From Chloroflexota bacterium (lineage in GTDB: Bacteria > Chloroflexota > UBA6077 > CF-72): a DNA stretch of 64,000 nucleotides. Below the pieces are notes generated by a model. The model had not been told where the DNA came from. It worked only from the letters and a program-made list of their open reading frames with translations, and did not search any database. The stretch is from positions 75,888-139,887 of the forward strand of contig JACPOP010000020.1 in the NCBI GenBank assembly GCA_016191465.1. Direction: 5' to 3'. Both the position numbers and the translations under genes were made by a program. Position 1 is the stretch's first letter. The number at the start of each line of letters is the position of its first letter. This document shows, in pieces, positions 57,717 to 64,000 of this stretch.

Positions 57717-58733
57717 CTAGCCGCCGATCTGGCTCATCGAACGAGACGCGCGCTGAAAGGCGTCGCCCTCGTTGATCTGGTGCTTGAGCTCCTTGTGCGC
57801 TACCGCGTTTCGCAGGATGGCGCGGATCTCGTCGTTCGTGGCCCCCGATCGGAGCGGCGTACGAAGGTCCCACTCGTCGACCGAGAACAGGCACGTGCGA
57901 AGTTGGCCGTCGGCGGTCAGACGGATGCGGTTGCAGGTGGCGCAGAACGGCTGCGAGACGGGGTTGATAAACCCGATCTCGCCGACGCCGTCCGCGAAGC
58001 GGTAGCGCCGCGAGGTGCTGCTTGCTTCGGCCTGCACGGGCACGAGCGGCATGAAGTCACGCTCCACGATTTCCTTGATCTCATCCCCGCTCAGCACCCG
58101 CTCCCGCTCCCAGTTGCCGTCGGCGTCCAGGGGCATGAACTCGATGAAGCGCACCACGTACGGCTTGCGGCGCGCGAGCTTCGCAAAGCCCACCACCTCG
58201 TCTTCCGTGAAGTGGCGCATGCCGACCACGTTGAGCTTGATCGGGCTGATGCTCGGATACCGCTCCAGCGTCTCCAGGCCGGCCAGGACTTTGTCGAGCG
58301 CCGGGCGGCGCGTGATCTGGTGGAACTTCTCGTGGTTGAGGGTGTCCAGGCTGACGTTGATGCGCGTCAGGCCCGCCTTCGCCAGCGGTTCGGCGAGTCG
58401 GTCAAGCAGGAACCCATTGGTCGTCAGGCTGAGGCTCTTCAGCCCGGGTATCGGCGCGAGCCGCTCCACAATGGCTGGCAGGTCAGGACGGAGCGTCGGC
58501 TCGCCGCCCGTCAGACGGATCTCGCGGATCCCCAGGTCCACGGCGATCCGCGCCAGTCGCTCGATCTCGTCGATCGTCAGGATCGTGTCACGGTTGAGCC
58601 ACTGCATCCCTTCCTCGGGCATGCAGTACACGCAGCGGAAGTTGCAGCGGTCCGTGAGCGAGATGCGCAGGTCCTCGATGTGGCGGCCAAAGCCGTCCAC
58701 CAGGACGTGCTCGTACTCCATGGTGGGTATCAT
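57717..58733 (-). CDS. moaA: GTP 3',8-cyclase MoaA
   Basis: The 338-residue radical-SAM protein has the N-terminal cluster site CNFRCVYC, the [12 protein letters not shown] strand, the C-terminal second cluster site with CATCNRIRL and the later Cys in LRTCLFS, and ends in the conserved Gly-Gly needed for activity (SQIGG). It turns GTP into the first intermediate of molybdenum cofactor synthesis. The two molybdenum hydroxylases just upstream in the window need that cofactor. An ATG at 58721 gives a slightly shorter start. A second, truncated moaA begins eight bases away on the opposite strand. Confidence 0.96.
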   Translation of the reverse strand: MIPTMEYEHVLVDGFGRHIEDLRISLTDRCNFRCVYCMPEEGMQWLNRDTILTIDEIERLARIAVDLGIREIRLTGGEPTLRPDLPAIVERLAPIPGLKSLSLTTNGFLLDRLAEPLAKAGLTRINVSLDTLNHEKFHQITRRPALDKVLAGLETLERYPSISPIKLNVVGMRHFTEDEVVGFAKLARRKPYVVRFIEFMPLDADGNWERERVLSGDEIKEIVERDFMPLVPVQAEASSTSRRYRFADGVGEIGFINPVSQPFCATCNRIRLTADGQLRTCLFSVDEWDLRTPLRSGATNDEIRAILRNAVAHKELKHQINEGDAFQRASRSMSQIGG

Positions 58734-58740
58734 CCGGCAT

Positions 58741-58845
58741 GTGAAGACGCGTCTGCGTGACAGCTATGGACGCGTGGCGGACGACCTGCGGGTCTCGGTC
58801 ACCGACCGCTGCAACTTCCGCTGCGTGTACTGCATGGCGAAGTAG
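58741..58845 (+). pseudogene. Truncated second moaA copy (first 34 codons only)
   Basis: From GTG 58741 the frame reads [20 protein letters not shown] and then the CVYC cluster site, matching the start of MoaA, then stops at TAG three codons later. It runs head-to-head with intact moaA, so the two 5' ends form a diverged inverted repeat. The break at about 58840 coincides with the point where the neighbouring Nudix protein loses its family sequence, which indicates one deletion that removed both 3' ends. Confidence 0.8.
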
Positions 58846-59159
58846 ACGAGGTCCACGTGCTGATGGCCCGGGTAAATGTCTTCGACCTGAACCCCCGCGG
58901 GCACGACGAGCTGACGGGGTACCTGGACGGGTACACCCCGGCCGCCCACCAGCCGGATCGCGACCCCGGACTCCTCCAGGACTTCGCGAACCGCCGCGTC
59001 ATCCGGCAATTCGTTCTCCTCCACGTGGCCGCCCGGCGGCAGCCAGCGGCCCAGCTTTCGGTGGAAGTGCAGCAGCACACGATCCTGCCACACCACGAAC
59101 ACGGCCACCGTGAAGTGGCGCAGCGTCTGGCCCTGGGGCAGCGTTGGATGATCCACCAC
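58764..59159 (-). CDS. Nudix hydrolase, C-terminus replaced
   Basis: The 131-residue protein carries a good Nudix box, [20 protein letters not shown] followed by ESG, preceded by [20 protein letters not shown]. After [11 protein letters not shown] the reading continues as the antisense of the moaA fragment (about 22 residues), which is not family sequence. The catalytic box is complete, so activity is possible, but the last beta strand and helix of the fold are missing. Nudix enzymes hydrolyse nucleoside diphosphates linked to other groups. The substrate is unknown. Confidence 0.75.
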   Translation of the reverse strand: MVDHPTLPQGQTLRHFTVAVFVVWQDRVLLHFHRKLGRWLPPGGHVEENELPDDAAVREVLEESGVAIRLVGGRGVPVQVPRQLVVPAGVQVEDIYPGHQHVDLVYFAMQYTQRKLQRSVTETRRSSATRP

Positions 59160-59276
59160 TCCAGGCAGCGTACGGAGTCTGGCGGACCCATGGAAGCCGG
59201 ATCAGTTGCCGGGCGAATATCTGCATTCCTGCCGGTCGGAGGGAGCAATCCAACAGCCCGTGGCTACACTCGGCAC

Positions 59277-59777
59277 GTGCAGACGCTGCGCAGCCTGGAC
59301 TCCGCCGTCGTCCGACGCAGCAATGCCCTGATCCGACGGCACCCCCTGGCACGGCGTTTGATGGGGCTGGCCGCGGAGCGGCTTTCGTGGGTGGAGATCG
59401 CATTGATGCTGGCCCTCGGCATGCGCAACCCGGCCGCGGCGGCGCGTGTGCTTGCGGCCGTGGCAGGGGTCTACGTCTCGTCGGAGGCGGTTGGGCGCGC
59501 CGCCGCACGTGAGCGGCCGTTCGCGCGCGACGACGGTGTCGAGGATCTTGTGGACCACGCCGCGAGGCGCTCGTTTCCGTCTCGCCACGCGGCCTCGGCC
59601 GTTGCGATGGCCACCGTGACGATGCGCTACTCACGCCCTCTGGGAACGGTCATGGCCGTGGTCGCGGCCCTGCTCGGTCTGAGCCGCGTGGCCGCGGGCC
59701 TGCACTATCCGAGCGACGTGCTTGCTGGTGCCGTGCTGGGCCAGGCCATCGGTTCGCTGGCTCGGTCGCAGCGGTGA
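59277..59777 (+). CDS. PAP2-family phosphatase, membrane protein
   Basis: The 166-residue protein (GTG 59277) has the three phosphatase motifs: RAAARERPF, the FPSRHAAS block, and SRVAAGLHYPSDVLAG with the catalytic His. Hydrophobic stretches before and between them give about four to five membrane spans. Relatives are undecaprenyl-pyrophosphate or phosphatidate phosphatases. A TACACT hexamer six bases before the GTG hints at a leaderless mRNA. An in-frame ATG at 59190 would add 29 residues that do not look membrane-protein-like. It overlaps the next gene by four bases (GTGA). Confidence 0.82.
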   Translation: MQTLRSLDSAVVRRSNALIRRHPLARRLMGLAAERLSWVEIALMLALGMRNPAAAARVLAAVAGVYVSSEAVGRAAARERPFARDDGVEDLVDHAARRSFPSRHAASAVAMATVTMRYSRPLGTVMAVVAALLGLSRVAAGLHYPSDVLAGAVLGQAIGSLARSQR

Positions 59778-60436
59778 AACTGCTGCTCGGCACCTCAAGC
59801 CCCGCCAAGATTGAGCGCCTTCACACCTTGCTCGATGGGCTGCCCGTCGACCTTATGCACCCTTCCGACGTGGGACCGGAGCCAGACCAGGACGAAGGCG
59901 AGGACTCGCTGCTGGAGAACGCAGCCGCCAAGGCCGTTGCCTGGTCACGTGCGTACAGCGTCGCCACCATCGCCACCGATGGCGGCCTGGTCATTCCAGC
60001 GCTCGCGGGCACCTGGAACCCGGTCCGCTCCCGGCGGGCCGCCGGTCCATCGGCTTCCGACGCGGAGCGCGCCGCGTACGTGCTCGGGCTTGCGGCGCAC
60101 CTCACGGGCGAGGACAGGACCACGTACCGCGTCGAAGCCGCCGCGCTCGCGGACGAGCACGGCGTTCTCGTGGGCACGTGGGAGGCGGTCTCTGACCCGT
60201 CGCCGCTGGCCGACTCGTACGACCCGCGGGCGGTGCCAGCCGGCTTCTACTTTCCGGGGATCCTGCTCTTCAACCGCCGCCGGTACGGCGACCTGGATGC
60301 TGCTGAGCGCCAGGCAACGCACAGTCACTGGGAACGGCTCCGCGGCCCGCTACGCCAGGCAGTCACGGCACTCGCGGCGCGAGAGCCCGGTCAGGGCAGT
60401 CTGGCTACCAGGCCTTCGGCGCCATCCTCCACATAG
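59774..60436 (+). CDS. Non-canonical purine NTP pyrophosphatase (Ham1/RdgB-like)
   Basis: The 220-residue protein has the Ham1 signature pieces: an N-terminal LLLGTSSPAKIERLHTLL, EDSLLENAAAKAVAW, and ATDGGLVIPALAG where most members read DDSGL. These enzymes hydrolyse ITP, XTP or dITP to the monophosphate and keep them out of nucleic acids. The C-terminal 30 residues are non-conserved and run 46 bases into the convergent mutY gene. The departure from DDSGL suggests a divergent subfamily. Confidence 0.78.
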   Translation: MKLLLGTSSPAKIERLHTLLDGLPVDLMHPSDVGPEPDQDEGEDSLLENAAAKAVAWSRAYSVATIATDGGLVIPALAGTWNPVRSRRAAGPSASDAERAAYVLGLAAHLTGEDRTTYRVEAAALADEHGVLVGTWEAVSDPSPLADSYDPRAVPAGFYFPGILLFNRRRYGDLDAAERQATHSHWERLRGPLRQAVTALAAREPGQGSLATRPSAPSST

Positions 60437-61356
60437 ACCAGTCCGTCCGCGGCCAGGGCACGCAGCGTAGCGGCCAGCCATTCGCGGTGGTCGGGGCCGT
60501 AGTCGGCGCGCACGTGCGGGCCAAGCGCGTCAAGCGCAATGGCCACGTGTGACGGCAGCTTTGCAAGGGCTGCCACCGCCCGGCCGCGGAGCACGCGCCG
60601 CGGCACCTCGCGTGTCGGCGCCGCGGCCGCGTACTGCTCGCGCGCCTCGCGCAGCCGCCGGCGACGCTCGTCGGGCCAGGTGGACATCAGCGGAGCGGCG
60701 CGACACACCTCGCGCAGCGGGCAGATCAAGCACGCCGGCGTACTGGCGGTGCAGATGGTCGCCCCCAGGTCCATGAGGGCCTGGTTCCACGTCCACGAGT
60801 CAATGACTGGCAGGACGGCGTCCGCGAGAGCCTGCACCGCCCGCGTCTCCGCCACCCCCGTCTCCGGCTGGCCCCAGAACACCCGGCCCAGCACCCGCCG
60901 CACGTTGGTTTCCACCAGCGATACGGGCCGCTCGAAAGCAAAGGATGCCACGGCGCCCGCCGTGTACCGTCCGATGCCGGGCAGCCCGAGAAGCCCTTCC
61001 ACACTGGATGGCAATACGCCCTCGAGGCGGTCGACGGTTACTCGGGCCAGCTCGTGCAGCCGCACGGCCCGGCTGTTGTAGCCAAGCCCGCTCCAGGCGC
61101 GGATCACGTCGCCGCGTGAAGCTTCCGCAAGCATCTTCAGCGATGGGAAGCGCTCCATCCACTCGCGCCAGCGAGGAATGACCCGGTCCACCTGCGTCTG
61201 CTGGAGCATGACCTCGGAGACGAGCACCGCGTACGGATCACGCGTGTGCCGCCAGGGCAGGTCGCGTCCATACCGCTTGAACCACTCGCACAGACGCTGT
61301 TGGACGACCGCTTGTTCTGCTGGAGAGGGGACCGCGCCCGTCATCCGCCCGAGCAT
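60391..61356 (-). CDS. mutY: A/G-specific adenine glycosylase (MutY-like)
   Basis: The 321-residue protein has the HhH-GPD fold of MutY. It shows LPWRHTRDPYAVLVSEVMLQ with the catalytic Glu, GLGYNSRAVRL, LPGIGRYTAGAVASFAFERP, then VETNVRRVLG, and the 4Fe-4S site C-x6-C-x2-C-x5-C in CTASTPACLICPLREVC. At the position of the Asp of E. coli MutY (LDGN) this protein has Glu (VETN). It lacks the long C-terminal MutT-like recognition domain. It removes A opposite 8-oxoG. Whether Glu supports full activity is not known to me; some relatives may share it. Confidence 0.9.
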   Translation of the reverse strand: MLGRMTGAVPSPAEQAVVQQRLCEWFKRYGRDLPWRHTRDPYAVLVSEVMLQQTQVDRVIPRWREWMERFPSLKMLAEASRGDVIRAWSGLGYNSRAVRLHELARVTVDRLEGVLPSSVEGLLGLPGIGRYTAGAVASFAFERPVSLVETNVRRVLGRVFWGQPETGVAETRAVQALADAVLPVIDSWTWNQALMDLGATICTASTPACLICPLREVCRAAPLMSTWPDERRRRLREAREQYAAAAPTREVPRRVLRGRAVAALAKLPSHVAIALDALGPHVRADYGPDHREWLAATLRALAADGLVYVEDGAEGLVARLP

Positions 61357-61415
61357 AGCCAGGGTGCCCGTCGTGCCCGCCGATTTCGCGGGGGCGGCTG
61401 CGGTAGCCTTCTGGA

Positions 61416-62828
61416 ATGCCCCAGATTCTGGAATCGATCCTGGACGCCGTTGGCAATACGCCCCTGGTCCGACTGCACCGGGTCGCCGCCGGGATCCGCA
61501 CGCCGGTGGTCGCGAAAGTCGAGAGCCTGAACCCGGGCGGCTCGGTGAAGGATCGGATCGGTCTGGCGATGATCGAAGCTGCCGAGCAGGCTGGCCTGCT
61601 CAAGTCGGGCGGCACGATCGTCGAGCCGACGAGTGGCAACACCGGGCATGGGCTAGCCATCGCGGCGGCGATCAAGGGGTACCGGATGGTCTTCGTGATG
61701 CCCGACAAGATGTCGGCCGAGAAGATCGCGCTTCTGCGCGCCTATGGGGCCGACGTGGTGGTGTGCCCGACCGCCGTCCCCCGGGAGAGTCCCGAGAGTT
61801 ACTACAGCGTGGCCGAGCGGCTGGCCCGTGAGATCCCGGGCGGCTATCAGCCAAACCAGTACTTCAACCCGGCCAACCCCGAGGCGCACTACCGCACCAC
61901 CGGCCCCGAGATCTGGGAGCAGACGGAGGGGCAGATCACCCATTTCGTCTCGGGTATGGGCACGGGGGGAACAATTACGGGGGCCGGCCGATACCTGAAG
62001 GAGCGTAAGCCGTCCCTCCAGATCGTGGGGGCTGACCCGCAGGGCTCCATCTACTCGGCGGGCGACAAGTTCATCCCCAAGATCTACAAGGTCGAAGGGA
62101 TCGGCGAGGACTTCTATCCCACCACGATGGATATGTCCCTGGTCGACCGCATGGAGATCGTCACCGACAAGGAGTGCTTCCAGGTGGCTCGGCGCGTCAC
62201 GCGCGAGGACGGCATCCTGGTGGGCGGCTCGGCTGGAGCGGCGGTCCACGCCGCGCTGAAGGTGGGGCGCGAGATCGACGACCCGGACGCCCTGGTGGTG
62301 GTGTTGATCCCGGACACCGGCCGCAACTATCTCAGCAAGCTTTACAACGACGAGTGGATGCGCACCAACGGCTTCCTCGAGCAGTTTCCCCAGCACGCCG
62401 TGGGCGACGTGTTCCGGTCCGCGACGCGCGACTCGATGCCGCGCTTCATTGCCGTCGAGGCCGGCGACAGCGTGCGCTCGGCCATCGACACCATGCAGCA
62501 GTACGGCATCAGCCAGTTGCCGGTCATCGAGGGCGAAGATGGTGCGCAGCGCCTGGTCGGCTCCATCCAGGAGCGCACGCTGCTGGACCGCGTGTACCGC
62601 GATCCCGACCTCGTAGCCTCCGCCGTGGGCGCGGCCATGGACCCGCCATTCCCCACCATCCAGCGTCTGGCCGAGATCGACGAGGCGTTCGACCTGCTTA
62701 TCGGCGGTGCGCCGGCGGTCGTGGTGATGGACGGTCAGCAGCCGACGGGCATGGTGACCAAGCTGGACCTGCTGGAGTTCGTGGCCAGCCACACCGTGCG
62801 CCGCCACCGCCACCCGGTGCAGTCATGA
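61416..62828 (+). CDS. Cystathionine beta-synthase with CBS-domain pair
   Basis: The 470-residue protein has a PLP-dependent fold-type II core, with the Schiff-base Lys in NPGGSVKDRIGLAM, the SGNTGHGLAIAAA loop and GMGTGGTITGAGRYL for the phosphate. Two CBS domains follow (from about 340 to the end, with RSAIDTMQQYGISQLPVIEG and QQPTGMVTKLDLLEFV). It condenses homocysteine and serine to cystathionine in reverse transsulfuration. No N-terminal haem domain is present, as usual in bacteria. The next gene overlaps its stop by four bases. Confidence 0.92.
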   Translation: MPQILESILDAVGNTPLVRLHRVAAGIRTPVVAKVESLNPGGSVKDRIGLAMIEAAEQAGLLKSGGTIVEPTSGNTGHGLAIAAAIKGYRMVFVMPDKMSAEKIALLRAYGADVVVCPTAVPRESPESYYSVAERLAREIPGGYQPNQYFNPANPEAHYRTTGPEIWEQTEGQITHFVSGMGTGGTITGAGRYLKERKPSLQIVGADPQGSIYSAGDKFIPKIYKVEGIGEDFYPTTMDMSLVDRMEIVTDKECFQVARRVTREDGILVGGSAGAAVHAALKVGREIDDPDALVVVLIPDTGRNYLSKLYNDEWMRTNGFLEQFPQHAVGDVFRSATRDSMPRFIAVEAGDSVRSAIDTMQQYGISQLPVIEGEDGAQRLVGSIQERTLLDRVYRDPDLVASAVGAAMDPPFPTIQRLAEIDEAFDLLIGGAPAVVVMDGQQPTGMVTKLDLLEFVASHTVRRHRHPVQS

Positions 62829-64000
62829 GCACCGGCACGATGCCGAATGAGCCGCTGGGCTTCTCTACCCGCGCGATCCATGTGGGCCAGGAGCCAGAGC
62901 CGGCGACCGGCGCGGTGGTCGTCCCCATCTATCAGACCAGCACCTACGCCCAGACGACGGTGGGCGAGCATCGCGGGTTTGACTACTCGCGCACGGACAA
63001 TCCCACCCGCTCTGCCCTACAGGCGTGCCTTGCCTCGCTCGAAGGCGGCCGCTTCGCGCTCGCGTTCGCCAGCGGCATGGCCGCCGAGGACACCCTTCTG
63101 CACATGCTCGAAGCCGGAGACCATGTTGTGGTCGCCGACGACGTCTACGGCGGCACGTTCCGTCTCTTCCAGCGCGTGCTCGGACACGCGGGGTTAGCGT
63201 TCACGTTCGTCGATCCCACCGATCCCGCGCGGGTCGAGGCGGCTATGACCGACCGCACCCGGCTGGTGTGGCTGGAATCGCCGACCAATCCGCTCATGAA
63301 GGTGGTGGACATCGCCGCGATCGCGCGGCTGGCGCACGCGCGCGCCGCTCTCGTCGCCGTCGACAACACCTTCGCCAGTCCCTACTGCCAGCGCCCCCTG
63401 GAGCTCGGCGCCGACGTCGTTCACCACAGCACCACGAAGTACATCGGCGGCCACTCGGACGTGGTTGGTGGCGCCCTGGTCGTGTCAGACGGAGCGCTCT
63501 ACGAGCGATTGAAGTTCCTCCAAAATGCCGTTGGCGGCGTGCCTGGGCCGTTCGATGCCTGGCTCACGCTCCGTGGCCTCAAGACGCTGGCCTTGCGCAT
63601 GCAGGCCCATTGCGCGAACGCCCAGGCGGTCGCCGAGTTCCTGGAGCAGCACCCGCGCGTGCAGCGGGTCCACTACCCCGGGCTGGCGAGCCATCCTCAG
63701 CATGAGGTCGCCACGCGGCAGATGGTCGGCGGGTTTGGGGGCATGCTCTCGTTTGTTCTGGATGCCGACCTGCAAGCGGCGCGCGCCATGGTCCAGAGCA
63801 CGCGCCTGTTCACGCTGGCCGAGAGCCTGGGCGGTGTGGAGAGCCTGATCGAGCTACCCGCGCTGATGACCCATGCCAGCATCCCGCCCGAGCGGCGGGC
63901 CGAGATCGGCATCCCGGATGGGCTGGTGCGGCTCTCCGTCGGCATCGAGGACGCCGGCGACCTCATCGCGGACCTCAGCCAGGCTATCGAGGCTGCCTTC
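62825..64000 (+). CDS. Cystathionine gamma-lyase/synthase (Cys/Met metabolism PLP enzyme), C-terminus cut by window end
   Basis: The frame starts at ATG 62825 (ATGA overlap) and stays open to the last base, giving 392 residues. Features are GFSTRAIHVGQEPEP, GFDYSRTDNPTR, FASGMAAEDT, the strand VDNTFASPYCQRPL, and the PLP Lys in HHSTTKYIGGHSDVVGG. Near the end SLGGVESLIELPALMTH and VRLSVGIEDAGDLIAD are the usual C-terminal motifs, so only a few residues are missing. Paired with CBS it most likely cleaves cystathionine to cysteine. A gamma-synthase or gamma-lyase role cannot be separated by motif alone. Confidence 0.92.
   Translation, partial: MSTGTMPNEPLGFSTRAIHVGQEPEPATGAVVVPIYQTSTYAQTTVGEHRGFDYSRTDNPTRSALQACLASLEGGRFALAFASGMAAEDTLLHMLEAGDHVVVADDVYGGTFRLFQRVLGHAGLAFTFVDPTDPARVEAAMTDRTRLVWLESPTNPLMKVVDIAAIARLAHARAALVAVDNTFASPYCQRPLELGADVVHHSTTKYIGGHSDVVGGALVVSDGALYERLKFLQNAVGGVPGPFDAWLTLRGLKTLALRMQAHCANAQAVAEFLEQHPRVQRVHYPGLASHPQHEVATRQMVGGFGGMLSFVLDADLQAARAMVQSTRLFTLAESLGGVESLIELPALMTHASIPPERRAEIGIPDGLVRLSVGIEDAGDLIADLSQAIEAAF

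Overview
The window is GC-rich, densely coded bacterial DNA. I see no rRNA gene or CRISPR array. The best guess for the source is a free-living Chloroflexota-like bacterium. The lipoproteins have long Ala/Pro/Thr linkers after the lipobox, there are several LLM-type flavin oxidoreductases, some promoters look leaderless, and there is a hairpin-rich intergenic repeat. This assignment is inferred from gene style, not from a marker gene.

Layout. (1) 1-5.9 kb: ordinary metabolic genes, namely the end of a Zn-type alcohol dehydrogenase, a nitroreductase, a SEC-C protein, an MFS exporter and a six-hairpin glycosidase. (2) 5.9-11.4 kb: what looks like the wreck of a defence island. A chimeric gene joins the N-terminus of a helicase to the C-terminus of a DUF499 ATPase, next to an intact SNF2-type helicase and a frameshifted IS630 transposase. 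(3) 11.6-57.4 kb: a very large catabolic region. It holds four Fe3+/thiamine-type substrate-binding lipoproteins but only one permease and one ATPase, three UbiD-type decarboxylases, a split TPP decarboxylase, an unlinked E1 alpha/beta pair, two three-subunit molybdenum hydroxylases, a gentisate-dioxygenase-like bicupin with a fumarylacetoacetase-type hydrolase and a dienelactone hydrolase, four small cupins and one further bicupin, five LLM flavin oxidoreductases, an ACMSD-type amidohydrolase and two PaaX-like regulators. (4) 57.6-64 kb: housekeeping genes. These are tRNA-Leu(CAA), moaA, a broken second moaA copy, a Nudix gene, PAP2, a Ham1-like pyrophosphatase, mutY, and the reverse transsulfuration pair (CBS, then a cystathionine gamma-lyase/synthase cut by the window end).

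How it fits together. Nine copies of a 10-bp site (consensus CACGGTCGTG), plus one variant, lie in the spacers ahead of the catabolic operons and ahead of one PaaX-like gene. At three of them the site sits about 11-21 bases downstream of the predicted start of a strong promoter (TTGACA/G, 17-bp spacer, GTTGC then TATnnT). I read the region as one regulon for uptake and breakdown of an aromatic or heteroaromatic acid, probably repressed by a PaaX-like protein acting at roadblock operators. MoaA makes a precursor of the molybdenum cofactor that the two hydroxylases need. The substrate cannot be read from sequence alone.
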